Assembly: GCF_000425105.1 (NCBI RefSeq)
Contig: NZ_AULD01000006.1
Span: 496,001-560,000 of the forward strand
Source of the DNA: Agrococcus lahaulensis DSM 17612
GTDB taxonomy: Bacteria > Actinomycetota > Actinomycetes > Actinomycetales > Microbacteriaceae
Length of the DNA: 64,000 bases
Direction: 5' to 3'
Shown here: positions 23,767 to 31,957 of the stretch, one piece after another
Numbering within the stretch: position 1 is the first letter of the stretch
Layout of the letters: every line of letters begins with the position of its first letter
Position numbers and translations under genes: made by a program
The notes under the pieces: model-generated
What the model was told of the DNA's origin: nothing
Databases searched by the model: none
What the model saw: only the letters and a program-made list of their open reading frames with translations

Positions 23767-25176
23767 TCACCCGAACGCGCCGGCGATGAGGTAGATCGCG
23801 TAGCTCAGCACGAAGCCGACGATGGCCATGAGGCCCTGCGCGACGGTCCACGTCTTGAGCGTCGTCTTGACGTCGAGGCCGAAGAACTTGCTCACGAGCC
23901 AGAAGCCGGAGTCGTTCACGTGGCTGAAGCCGACCGAGCCCGCCGCCGTCGCGAGCACGATCGAGGCGACCTCGACGGGGTTGAAGCCGCCGTCGACGAC
24001 GACGCCCGCCATGAGGGAGGCGGCGGTCGTGAGCGCGACGGTCGCGGAGCCCTGCGCGATGCGCACGATGAGCGAGATGAGGAAGGCGGCGACGATGACG
24101 GGCATGCCGATCGAGTTCAGCGACTCGGCGATCGCGTCGCCGATGCCGGTGACGCGCAGCACGCCGCCGAACATGCCGCCGGCGCCGGTGACGAGCACGA
24201 CCGAGGCGATCGGCCCGAGGGCGCTGTCGGCGACCTTCTCGACGAGCGAGCCGGCCTTGCCCATCCCCCAGCCGAGCAGCCACATCGAGACCAGGACGGT
24301 GATGAGCAGCGCGACGGGCGTCTCGCCGAGGGTGCGCAGGAGCGCGACGACGGGCTCGGCCCGGAACGCATCCGGGTCGTCCGTCGTCGCCGCGAACATG
24401 TTGAGGCCCGTGTTCAGCAGGATGAGCACGAGCGGCAGGATGAGCAGGAAGACGATCTTGCCGAACGCCGGGTTCGACTCCATCGCACGGTGCTCCTCCT
24501 CGGTGCCGGAGAGGATCGAGGGCACGCCGACGTCGTAGCGTCGGCCGACCCAGCCGCCGAACAGCACACCGACGACGTACCAGACGGGGATCGCGACGAC
24601 GAGGCCGAGGATGAGCACGAGGCCGACGTCGGCGCCGAGGATCGCGGATGCCGACACCGGGCCCGGGTGCGGCGGCACGAAGATGTGCATGGAGCTGAAG
24701 GCGAGCGCCGCGGGGAACGCGACGGTGAGGAGCGAGCCGCCGAGCCGGCGCGAGACGGCGTAGATGATGGGCATCATCACGACGAGGCCGGCGTCGAAGA
24801 AGATCGGGAAGCCCATCAGCAGGCTCGCGACGCCGACGGCCATGGCGGCGCGCTGCTCGCCGAACCAGCCGATGAGCTTGTCGGTCAGCACCCTCGCGCC
24901 GCCGGACGTCTCGATCATGCGACCGAGCATCGCGCCGAGCGCGACGAGCAGCATGACGCTGCCGAGCGTCGGGTCGAAGCCGAAGCGCAGCGCCGGCAGC
25001 AGCTGGTCGAAGGGGATGCCCGCCGCGAACGCCGTGATGAGGCTCGTGATCATCAGGGCGAGGAAGGCGTGGATCTTGAACGCCATGATGAGGACGAGCA
25101 GCAGCGCGATGGAGCCGGCCGCGAGCAGCAGCAGCCCTCCCGTGCCGAGGTCCCAGTTGAGGACGAGGTCGTCCAT
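23767..25176 (-). CDS. gntP: GntP family gluconate permease
   Basis: This 469-residue permease has about 12-14 membrane helices. Family segments include IMAFKIHAFLALMITSLITAFAAGIPFDQ, GAMLGRMIETSGGARVLTDKLIGWFGEQRAAMAVG, GFPIFFDAGLVVMMPI, FVPPHPGPVSASAILGADVG and VRIAQGSATVALTTAASLMA near the C-terminus. GntP carriers take up D-gluconate or related aldonates with protons. It lies 53 nt downstream of gluconokinase with its own ribosome binding site (GAAGGAG) and is followed by a hairpin terminator. It is the last gene of the sugar-acid locus. Confidence 0.93.
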   Translation of the reverse strand: MDDLVLNWDLGTGGLLLLAAGSIALLLVLIMAFKIHAFLALMITSLITAFAAGIPFDQLLPALRFGFDPTLGSVMLLVALGAMLGRMIETSGGARVLTDKLIGWFGEQRAAMAVGVASLLMGFPIFFDAGLVVMMPIIYAVSRRLGGSLLTVAFPAALAFSSMHIFVPPHPGPVSASAILGADVGLVLILGLVVAIPVWYVVGVLFGGWVGRRYDVGVPSILSGTEEEHRAMESNPAFGKIVFLLILPLVLILLNTGLNMFAATTDDPDAFRAEPVVALLRTLGETPVALLITVLVSMWLLGWGMGKAGSLVEKVADSALGPIASVVLVTGAGGMFGGVLRVTGIGDAIAESLNSIGMPVIVAAFLISLIVRIAQGSATVALTTAASLMAGVVVDGGFNPVEVASIVLATAAGSVGFSHVNDSGFWLVSKFFGLDVKTTLKTWTVAQGLMAIVGFVLSYAIYLIAGAFG

Positions 25177-25229
25177 CGTGCGTCTCCTTCGCGTGCGGCG
25201 CGGTGCGCGGGTGCGGGGCAGGCGCTGGT

Positions 25230-25814
25230 TCAGCGCCCGGGCAGGTGGATCGTGCCGGTGATGGTGGTCTCGGGGCCCGGCTCGACCGTGCGTCCGGCCG
25301 CTCGGCCCATGAGGATGCGCGTGACCTCGTCGACGATCGCCGCGGGGGTCTGGTCGATCGAGATCGCGATGCCGTGCTCCCACTCGGCGAGCGGCTCGAG
25401 CGTCTCGATCTGGCTGTCGAGCAGCGTCGAGGGCATGTACTCGTGGTCGCGGTGGGCGATGCGGTCGGCGAGCAGACCCTTGTCGCCCACGAGGTGCACG
25501 AAGACGAGCTGCGAGTCGCTCGCGCGCAGCAGCTCGCGGTACCACCGCTTGAGGGCCGAGCACGCGACGATCGTGATGCGCCCCTCGGCGCGGCCGGTCG
25601 CGATCGCGTCGCCGATCGCCTTGAGCCACGGCACGCGGTCCTCGTCGGTGAGCGGCGTGCCGCTCGCCATCTTCTGCTTGTTGGCCGCGGGGTGCAGGTC
25701 GTCGCCGTCGATGAACTGGATGTTGAGCCGGTCGGCGAGCGCCCGCCCGATCGTCGTCTTGCCGGAGCCCTGCACGCCCATGATGATCATGGACGGGTAT
25801 CGCGTCTCGCTCAT
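25230..25814 (-). CDS. gntK: Gluconokinase
   Basis: Gluconokinase phosphorylates D-gluconate to 6-phosphogluconate with ATP. The 194 residues contain the P-loop GVQGSGKTTIGRALAD, then FIDGDDLHPAANKQKMASGTPLTDEDRVPWL, ACSALKRWYRELLR and HRDHEYMPSTLLDSQIETLEPL, all standard for the GntK family. Its start overlaps the 3' end of the sugar-acid dehydrogenase gene by 4 nt (ATGA). The product would feed gnd, encoded 8 kb away in the same window. Confidence 0.95.
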   Translation of the reverse strand: MSETRYPSMIIMGVQGSGKTTIGRALADRLNIQFIDGDDLHPAANKQKMASGTPLTDEDRVPWLKAIGDAIATGRAEGRITIVACSALKRWYRELLRASDSQLVFVHLVGDKGLLADRIAHRDHEYMPSTLLDSQIETLEPLAEWEHGIAISIDQTPAAIVDEVTRILMGRAAGRTVEPGPETTITGTIHLPGR

Positions 25815-26878
25815 GCATCCACTCCCTCGTGCTCACCGAACGTCAGCAGCACCTTCGAGGATACGGATGCGTCGCGGGCGAGCTCGAGGGCGTCGAGGCC
25901 GCGCTCGATCGGCAGCTCGTGGCTGATGACGGGCGCCGCGTCGAGCGAGCCGTCGGCGAGCGCCTCGAGCACGTCGTCGATCTCGTCGTTGAAGCGGAAG
26001 GAGCCGACGAGCGTGAGCTCGCGCGTGATGGCGCTCGCCATCGGCACCGCGACGTCGCCTGCCCGCTGGAGGCCGAGCATGACGACGGTGCCGCCGCGGC
26101 GGGCGCCGCTGATCGCGGCGGCGAGCCCCGGCACGGTGCCGGACGACTCGATGACGACGTCGGCGTGGAGGCCGGCGATCCCGTCGACGTCGCGCGCGTC
26201 CATCGCGCGGGCGCCGAGCCGCTCCGCGAGCGCTCGTGGGTGCTCGTGCAGGTCGGTCGCGATGACCTCGGCCGCGCCGTGGTGGCGCGCGACCGCGATC
26301 GCGAGCGCGCCGATCGGGCCGGCGCCGATCACGAGCACGCGCGTGCCCGCGACGTCCCCCGCCTGGCCGACGCCGTGCCACGCGACGGCCGCGGGCTCCG
26401 CGAGCGACGCGAGCCGGAGGTCGAGCCCCGCCGGGAGCGGCCGCAGCATGCGGGCGGGCAGCGCCACGCGGCGCGCGAAGGCGCCCGCCGTGTGGGGCAC
26501 GCGCGCGGCCGACCCGAGGTAGGTGCCGGCGGGGCTGAGGTTCGGCCGATCGGCCGGGAAAGTCGCGGAGCCGTCGTCGATCGGCGTCGCGGGGTGCACG
26601 GCGACGCGCGTGCCGGCGGCGGGCCCGGTGCCGTCGGCGGCCGCCTCGAGCACCGTGCCGACGATCTCGTGACCGAGCAGCATCGGCTCGCGCAGGATCG
26701 ACTGCCCGGCGGCGCCGTGCAGCCAGTAGTGGAGGTCGGAGCCGCAGATGCCGCCGTACGCGATCTCGACGACCGCCTCGCCGGCCGCCGGCACCGGCTC
26801 GGGCAGCGCCTCGACGCGCACGTCCTCCTTCGCGTGGGCCACGAGGCCGAGGTTCTCGGGCATCCGGTCGTCGCGCAT
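25811..26878 (-). CDS. L-idonate 5-dehydrogenase-like MDR enzyme
   Basis: This 355-residue medium-chain dehydrogenase resembles IdnD, which oxidises L-idonate to 5-keto-D-gluconate. Catalytic zinc ligands are placed in YGGICGSDLHYW (Cys) and LLGHEIVG (His, Glu). The idonate-type loop PAGTYLGSAARVPHTAGAFARRV is clear, and the Rossmann motif is VIGAGPIGALAIAVARHHG. The structural-zinc lobe is odd: between VAVHPATP and GTYLGSA there is no Cys at all, where IdnD usually has four. The ATG at 26878 has GGGAGGACGCGG upstream. It sits 14 nt after the SDR gene. Confidence 0.85.
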   Translation of the reverse strand: MRDDRMPENLGLVAHAKEDVRVEALPEPVPAAGEAVVEIAYGGICGSDLHYWLHGAAGQSILREPMLLGHEIVGTVLEAAADGTGPAAGTRVAVHPATPIDDGSATFPADRPNLSPAGTYLGSAARVPHTAGAFARRVALPARMLRPLPAGLDLRLASLAEPAAVAWHGVGQAGDVAGTRVLVIGAGPIGALAIAVARHHGAAEVIATDLHEHPRALAERLGARAMDARDVDGIAGLHADVVIESSGTVPGLAAAISGARRGGTVVMLGLQRAGDVAVPMASAITRELTLVGSFRFNDEIDDVLEALADGSLDAAPVISHELPIERGLDALELARDASVSSKVLLTFGEHEGVDA

Positions 26879-26892
26879 CCGCGTCCTCCCTC

Positions 26893-27675
26893 TCACACGA
26901 CGGCGGTCATGCCGCCGTCGACGAAGATCGTCTGCCCGTTCACGAAGGCGCTCGCGTCGCTCGAGAGGAACACGAGCGTGCCGACGAGGTCCTCGACGCG
27001 GCCCCAGCGGCCAGCGGGCGTGCGGCCGGCGACCCACGCCGAAAACGCGGGGTCGTCGACGAGCGGCTGCGTGAGCTCGGTCGCGAAGTAGCCCGGGGCG
27101 AGGGCGTTGACGCTGATGCCGTGCGGCGCGAGGTCGGCGCACAGCCCCTTCGTCAGCATCACGATCGCGCCCTTCGTCGCGCTGTACGGCGCGATCGACG
27201 GGCGCGCGAGCTGCGACTGCACGCTGCCGATCGAGACGATGCGGCCGGAGCCGCGCGCGATCATTCCGCGCGCGACGCGGCGCGAGAGCAGGAACGCGCT
27301 CGTGAGGTTCGTCGCGACGAGGTCGTGCCAGTCCTCGTCGGTGAAGTCGGCGATGGGGTTGCGGCGCTGGATGCCGGCGTTGTTCACGAGGATGTCGGGG
27401 GTGCCGACCCGAGCCTCGACGTCGGCGATCCCCGCGTCGACCGCCGACGCATCCGTCACGTCGAAGAGCGCGACGTGCGTCTCGCGACCCGTCGACTCGG
27501 CGATCTCGGCGGCGGCGCGCTCGGCCTTCGCCGCGTCGCGGCCGTGCACGACGACCGTCGCTCCCGCCTCGGCGAGGCCCTGCGCGAGCGCCCGGCCGAT
27601 GCCCTGGCTCGATCCGGTCACGAGCGCCGTGCGGGCCGAGAGGTCGAACAGCGCGGTGCCGCGGGGCGCGTCCAT
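26893..27675 (-). CDS. Gluconate 5-dehydrogenase-like SDR
   Basis: This 260-residue short-chain dehydrogenase has the cofactor motif TALVTGSSQGIGRALA, NNAG at LVNNAGIQRRNPI, a catalytic Ser in SIGSVQSQLARPS and the YxxxK pair in YSATKGAIVML. The segment NNAGIQRRNPIADF and the end FVNGQTIFVDGGMTAV are typical of IdnO/gluconate 5-dehydrogenases, which interconvert 5-keto-gluconate and gluconate. Together with the IdnD-like enzyme and GntK this gives idonate to 6-phosphogluconate. The ATG overlaps the stop of the upstream dehydrogenase by one base (TGATG). Confidence 0.88.
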   Translation of the reverse strand: MDAPRGTALFDLSARTALVTGSSQGIGRALAQGLAEAGATVVVHGRDAAKAERAAAEIAESTGRETHVALFDVTDASAVDAGIADVEARVGTPDILVNNAGIQRRNPIADFTDEDWHDLVATNLTSAFLLSRRVARGMIARGSGRIVSIGSVQSQLARPSIAPYSATKGAIVMLTKGLCADLAPHGISVNALAPGYFATELTQPLVDDPAFSAWVAGRTPAGRWGRVEDLVGTLVFLSSDASAFVNGQTIFVDGGMTAVV

Positions 27676-28730
27676 CAGTAGAACTCCTTCGTGCTCATGA
27701 CGTTCTCGAGCGGCTCGCCGTCGAGCAGCCGCGTCGCGTTGCGCGCGAAGAGCTCGGCGATCCGGCGCGGCTCCTGCACCGAGAGCGCCGCGGTGTGGGG
27801 GCTCAGCAGCACGCTCGGGTGCTCCCACAGCCGCGACTCGGCGGGCAGCGGCTCGACCGCGGTGACGTCGAGGGCCGCGAAGCCGACGCGGCCCGCGTCG
27901 AGGGCGTCGAGCAGCGCGTCCTCGTCGACGACCGTGCCGCGGCCGACGTTGACGAAGACCGTGTCGTCCCGGAGCGCGCCGAAGACGTCGGCGCCGAGGA
28001 GACCGGTCGTGCGCTCGGTGCCCGGCAGCGTCGAGACGATCGCGTCGGCGTGGGCCGCCGCCTCGGCGAGCTCGTCGATCGGCACGAGCCGGTCGACGTG
28101 CGGGACGGGCTCGCCGGAGCGCGTCGTGCCCCACACGGTCGCGCCGAGCGCCGCGAAGCGCTCCGCGACGACCTTGCCGATGCCGCCGAGGCCGACGACG
28201 AGCACGGTCATCTCGCTCACGTGGCGCATGAGGCGCCGGCCGTCGCCCCACGTGCGCGAGGCCTGGTCGGCCTCGAGCCGCCGCAGCCCCTTCGCGCCCG
28301 CGAGCACGCCGAAGAGCGCCCACTCGGCGAGCGTCGAGGCGTGCATGCCGGCGCTCGTCGTGACGACGACGCGCTCGAGCTCCGCCTCGGTGAGCTGGGC
28401 GGCGCGCACCTGCCCGCCGCCGCCCGCGGCCGTCGTGTGGACCCAGCGGAGCCGCTCGTTCGCGCGCACGGTGCGGGCGAGGGCGGCCGGCGAGACGTCC
28501 GGGATGCCGAAGAGGGCATCCGCCTCGTCGAGCATCGCCTCGAACCGCGACTGCTGCTCGGGAGTGCGCTCCCAGTCGGGGTCGCCCTCCCAGTCGCCCT
28601 GCCAGCGCCACGGCCGGGTGAGCTCGGGGTCGCGCAGCAGCTCGACGCGGGGCTCGAGCTCGCGGATGCGATCGGCGGATGCGTCGTCGAGGCTGACCGC
28701 GACGGCGACCTTCAGGGTGTGCTCGGGCAT
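27675..28730 (-). CDS. D-2-hydroxyacid dehydrogenase
   Basis: This 351-residue NAD(P)-dependent enzyme of the D-isomer family has a nucleotide site VLVVGLGGIGKVVAERF (about 175-191). The usual active-site order follows: Arg in FVNVGRGTVVDEDALLDAL, Glu in DVTAVEPLPAESRLW, and His in LLSPHTAALSV. It would reduce a 2-keto acid, for example 2-keto-gluconate or hydroxypyruvate, to the D-hydroxy acid. In this operon a keto-gluconate reductase role fits best. It has a strong ribosome binding site (GAGGAGGAG) and is coupled to the SDR. Confidence 0.88.
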   Translation of the reverse strand: MPEHTLKVAVAVSLDDASADRIRELEPRVELLRDPELTRPWRWQGDWEGDPDWERTPEQQSRFEAMLDEADALFGIPDVSPAALARTVRANERLRWVHTTAAGGGGQVRAAQLTEAELERVVVTTSAGMHASTLAEWALFGVLAGAKGLRRLEADQASRTWGDGRRLMRHVSEMTVLVVGLGGIGKVVAERFAALGATVWGTTRSGEPVPHVDRLVPIDELAEAAAHADAIVSTLPGTERTTGLLGADVFGALRDDTVFVNVGRGTVVDEDALLDALDAGRVGFAALDVTAVEPLPAESRLWEHPSVLLSPHTAALSVQEPRRIAELFARNATRLLDGEPLENVMSTKEFY

Positions 28731-28769
28731 GGCGACTCCTCCTCGGTTCAGGCTAGTGATGGTGCGCGG

Positions 28770-29546
28770 TCAGCGCAGGGGCGTCTCGAGCCGCATGCCG
28801 CCCACGACGACCGTCGCGGTCTGGCCGGGCCTCGCCTCGTGGTTCGAGAGCGGTGCGCCGGCCATCACGACGTCGCCGGGGCCGAGCCGCACCCAGCGCG
28901 CGACGTAGGCGAGCGACTCGCGCACCGGCACGGGCATCGCGCTCGCGCTCGAGTCGCGCACGCGCTCGCCGTCGAGCTCGAGCGCGAGCGGGAGCTCGTC
29001 GAGCGACGCCCCGGTGTCGATCCAGGGACCGAGCGGGGTCGATCCGTCGCCGCCCTTCGACTCGAAGTTCCGCTCGTCGAGCGCGGCGCGGTCGGGGTAG
29101 GAGATGTCGTCGACGGCGGTCACGCCCAGCACGAACTCGTGCGCGTTCGCCGCATGGAGCAGCGGCGCGGTCGGATCGCCCGTGTCCCGGCCGACCACGA
29201 CGGCGATCTCCGCCTCGACGACGAGCCGGCCCGCGTCGCGCCGCACCCGGACGGGCTCGCCGTGCGCGACGACGGAGCGCGGGCTCTTGAGCCACGCCTG
29301 CACCGGCAGCGGCCGGTCGCTCGCGCCGCGGTTCTGCGCGATGCCGACGAGCACCGTCGGCGCGGCCGGCGGCAGCAGCCGCGCCTCGCCGGCGGGGATG
29401 GGCTCGCCCGTGTCGGCCGGGCGCCGGCCCTCCGCGAGCGCGGCGTAGGGGTCCTCGATCGGCACCCAGGCGTCGACCTCGGCCGCGTCGCCGTCGGCCC
29501 GCGCGTGGAGCGCGGCGGCGCCGACGGCGACCCTCGCGATGCGCAT
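28770..29546 (-). CDS. Fumarylacetoacetate hydrolase family protein
   Basis: This 258-residue FAH-fold enzyme shows NFESKGGDGSTPLGPWI, the metal-site region VVEAEIAVVVGRDT, VTAVDDISYPDRAA and DVVMAGAPLSNHEARPGQTATV. The Glu pair in EAEIAVV and the Asp in TAVDD match metal ligands of the fold. Members cleave C-C bonds in diketo acids or act on oxalo-, keto- or diketo-deoxy sugar acids, so the substrate cannot be fixed here. Its ATG overlaps the stop of the MHS transporter gene (TGATG). Confidence 0.82.
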   Translation of the reverse strand: MRIARVAVGAAALHARADGDAAEVDAWVPIEDPYAALAEGRRPADTGEPIPAGEARLLPPAAPTVLVGIAQNRGASDRPLPVQAWLKSPRSVVAHGEPVRVRRDAGRLVVEAEIAVVVGRDTGDPTAPLLHAANAHEFVLGVTAVDDISYPDRAALDERNFESKGGDGSTPLGPWIDTGASLDELPLALELDGERVRDSSASAMPVPVRESLAYVARWVRLGPGDVVMAGAPLSNHEARPGQTATVVVGGMRLETPLR

Positions 29547-30952
29547 CAGGCGCGCTGGAGGTCGGCCTCGATCTCGGCGTCGCTGCGCGACTCGTCGCTC
29601 GAGACCCGCACGGCGTCGTCGAGCCGCAGCAGGTCGCGGGCGCGCGTCTCGGGCACGAGGAACGTCGAGGCGGTCGTGATGAGGGCGAGCGTCGCCATGT
29701 AGATGCCCGGCAGCAGCCAGTCGCCGTCGGAGACCGCGAGCAGGTAGGCGCCGAGCACGCCGGCGAGTCCACCCGCGAGCACCGCCGAGATCTCGCGCGC
29801 CATCGCGACGCCGAGGTAGCGGTGGCGGTTGCCGAACAGCTCGGGCAGCATCGCGCACTGCGGGCCGAGCATGGTGTTGACGGCGATGCCGACGCCGAGC
29901 GCGATGACGACCACGACGGTCACCGGGTCGCCGAGCGACAGCAGCCACCAGGCCGGGAACGCGTAGACGAGCATGAAGACCGCGCCCGCGCGGTAGATGA
30001 TGCGGCGACCGAAGCGGTCGGAGAGGTGACCGGTGAGCGGGAGCACGAAGATCGCGATGAGCGCGCCGATCGTGACGCCCCATGCCGCGACGCCGCGGTC
30101 GACTGGGCTCGCGAGGAAGTTGCCGGCGACGAACGCGAGCGCGAGCGTCTGGAACATGTAGGAGCCGCCGTTCTCGGCCATCCGCAGCCCCACGCCGACG
30201 GTGACCCCGGCGAGGCCCTTCGTGAAGATCTCGCGGATGGGTCGCTCGGCGATCTGGTCGTGCTTCTCGAGCTCGACGAACGTCGGCGTCTCGCGCAGCC
30301 GCAGGCGGATGAAGAGCGCGACGAGGATGAGCAGGAACGAGGCGAGGAACGGGATGCGCCAGGCCCAGCCGAAGAAGACCTCGTCGGGCAGCAGCGACAT
30401 GAGCGAGAACACGAGGCCGGCGAGCAGCGTGCCGAGCTGGATGCCGATGAACGGCAGCGCGGCGAAGAAGCCGCGCCGCTTGACGGGCGCGTACTCGGCC
30501 ATGAGCACGGTCGCGCCAGCTTGCTCGGCGCCGGCGCCGAAGCCCTGCGCGAGCCGCAGGACGGTCAGCAGGATGGGCGCCCAGATGCCGATCTGGTCGT
30601 ACGTCGGGAGCGCGCCGATGAGCGTCGTCGCGCCGCCCATGAGCCCGATCGTGACGACGAGCACCCACTTGCGCCCGAGCCGGTCGCCGAGCGTGCCGAA
30701 GAAGAGGCCGCCGAGCGGGCGGGCCAGGAAGCCGACGCCGAAGGAGGCGAGCGAGGCGACGACCGCGAACTCCGGCGGCAGGTTCGAGAAGAACAGCTGG
30801 CCGAAGATGAGCGCCGAGAAGAGGCCGTAGAGCGCGAAGTCGAAGTACTCGAGCGCGCTGCCGACGCTCGAGGCGAGCGTCGCCCGGCGGAGGTTCGCCG
30901 CGTACTCGGGGTCGTCGGTGTGCGCCGGCTGCTGCGCGGTGGTGTCGGACAC
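29546..30952 (-). CDS. MHS-type MFS transporter
   Basis: This 468-residue carrier with 12 predicted helices belongs to the metabolite:H+ symporter group (KgtP/ShiA/ProP-like). It shows ATLASSVGSALEYFDFALYG at helix 1, the motif A region GGLFFGTLGDRLGRKWVLVVTIGLMG, then LRLAQGFGAGAEQAGATVLMAEYAP and RRGFFAALPFIGIQLG. The substrate is probably an organic or sugar acid. I chose the GTG at 30952 because of the GGAG site 7 nt upstream; the frame is open nine codons further. It is the first gene of the operon. An IclR-type dyad lies 71-86 bp upstream. Confidence 0.88.
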   Translation of the reverse strand: MSDTTAQQPAHTDDPEYAANLRRATLASSVGSALEYFDFALYGLFSALIFGQLFFSNLPPEFAVVASLASFGVGFLARPLGGLFFGTLGDRLGRKWVLVVTIGLMGGATTLIGALPTYDQIGIWAPILLTVLRLAQGFGAGAEQAGATVLMAEYAPVKRRGFFAALPFIGIQLGTLLAGLVFSLMSLLPDEVFFGWAWRIPFLASFLLILVALFIRLRLRETPTFVELEKHDQIAERPIREIFTKGLAGVTVGVGLRMAENGGSYMFQTLALAFVAGNFLASPVDRGVAAWGVTIGALIAIFVLPLTGHLSDRFGRRIIYRAGAVFMLVYAFPAWWLLSLGDPVTVVVVIALGVGIAVNTMLGPQCAMLPELFGNRHRYLGVAMAREISAVLAGGLAGVLGAYLLAVSDGDWLLPGIYMATLALITTASTFLVPETRARDLLRLDDAVRVSSDESRSDAEIEADLQRA

Positions 30953-31022
30953 GGTCCATCTCCTTCGACAGTCGTGCAAACGCGTCGTTGCTGCCGCCGA
31001 CTGTACCAGCGGAGTGGACGCC

Positions 31023-31038
31023 GTTCAATACTCTGAAC
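31023..31038 (-). promoter_or_regulatory. IclR-type operator before the MHS operon
   Basis: GTTCAATACTCTGAAC is a perfect 5+5 inverted repeat (GTTCA, 6-bp centre, TGAAC). It lies between the iclR stop and the transporter start. CTGAACAGCG (31033-31042) recurs exactly at 31903-31912 upstream of iclR. Confidence 0.6.
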
Positions 31039-31053
31039 AGCGGCGAGGATCCG

Positions 31054-31845
31054 TCAGGAGCGGGGACCGCGCAGCGGGTTCGTCAGCACCGCGACGGCCG
31101 CGAGCAGCCCCTCGCCCACCTCGGCGATGCGCTGCTCGTCGGCGAGCTCGGCCGGGAGGGCGGCTCCCATCGCGAGCGGCGGGTCGGCCGGCGCCCACGG
31201 CTCGAGCGCGACGGCGACGCCCGTGATGCCGCCGAAGGAGCCGCCGCGATCGACCGCGTAGCCGCGCTCGCGCACCTCGACGAGCTGCGGCAGCAGCTCG
31301 TCGACCGTCGTGATGCTGCCGGGTGTCAGTCGCGGGAACGGCTCCGTCGGCGCGAGCAGCGCGCGCACCGCGTCGTCGTCGAGCTCGGCGAGGAGCGCCA
31401 CGCCGGTCGCGCTGAGCGCCGCGGGCAGCTTCGAGCCGAGCGGCGTGCCGAGCCGGTAGGGCGAGCGGCCCTCGTGGCGGGCGAGGTAGAGCGCGTCGAT
31501 GCCGTCGAGCATCGCGATCTGCACGACCTCGCGGTGGAGCACGGGCGAGGCGGCCACGACGCGGTAGAACTCGCGCACCTGATTGAACTGCTGCGCGAAC
31601 GCGCCGCCGAGCTCGGCCGTGCGCCGCCCGAGCCGGTAGCCGCCGGCCTCCCGCTCGAGCATGCCGCCGTCCTCGAGCGCTGCGCACAGGTTAGCCGTCG
31701 ACGACTTCGCGAGCCCGAGCGCGCGAGCGATGTCGCTGAGCGTCATCGGCGCGCCCTCCGCGTCGGCGAGGGCGGAGAGGATGCGCAGGGCGCGCGAGAC
31801 CGCGGGTGCCGGGTCGCGCTCGGTCGGGGCGTCGGGCTGGGGCAT
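31054..31845 (-). CDS. IclR family transcriptional regulator
   Basis: This 263-residue protein has an N-terminal winged helix (about 12-75: VSRALRILSALADAEGAPMTLSDIARALGLAKSSTANLCAALEDGG). The C-terminal effector domain contains HREVVQIAMLDGIDALYLARHEGRS and ERGYAVDRGGSFGGITGVAVALEPW. In the last part many IclR proteins carry a conserved Cys; none is seen here. It is expected to bind a sugar-acid metabolite and control the downstream catabolic operon. Matching sites lie on both sides of the gene. The ATG follows GAAGGAGCGG. Confidence 0.9.
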   Translation of the reverse strand: MPQPDAPTERDPAPAVSRALRILSALADAEGAPMTLSDIARALGLAKSSTANLCAALEDGGMLEREAGGYRLGRRTAELGGAFAQQFNQVREFYRVVAASPVLHREVVQIAMLDGIDALYLARHEGRSPYRLGTPLGSKLPAALSATGVALLAELDDDAVRALLAPTEPFPRLTPGSITTVDELLPQLVEVRERGYAVDRGGSFGGITGVAVALEPWAPADPPLAMGAALPAELADEQRIAEVGEGLLAAVAVLTNPLRGPRS

Positions 31846-31902
31846 GGCTTCCGCTCCTTCGCGGTCGAGTCGTCGCCGCCACCCTACGGCCATGCCACAG
31901 GA

Positions 31903-31918
31903 CTGAACAGCGTTCGCC
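31903..31918. promoter_or_regulatory. Second IclR-type site
   Basis: CTGAACAGCG (31903-31912) is identical to the site before the MHS gene. It overlaps the dyad GAACAGCGTTC (31905-31915). It lies between iclR and the divergent dehydrogenase, 31-43 bp upstream of the latter's -10 element, so it could control both. Confidence 0.5.
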
Positions 31919-31945
31919 ATGCTGGTCGGCGCTGCGACGCGGCCG

Positions 31946-31951
31946 TAGCCT
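31946..31951 (+). promoter_or_regulatory. -10 element for leaderless dehydrogenase gene
   Basis: TAGCCT is exactly 6 nt upstream of the ATG at 31958, with no ribosome binding site between them. Confidence 0.45.
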
Positions 31952-31957
31952 CGACGC

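Noticed and set aside
30953-31053. Riboswitch in the leader of the transporter operon
   Set aside because: The gap is about 100 bp, has a DNA-type dyad and no recognisable conserved riboswitch core.
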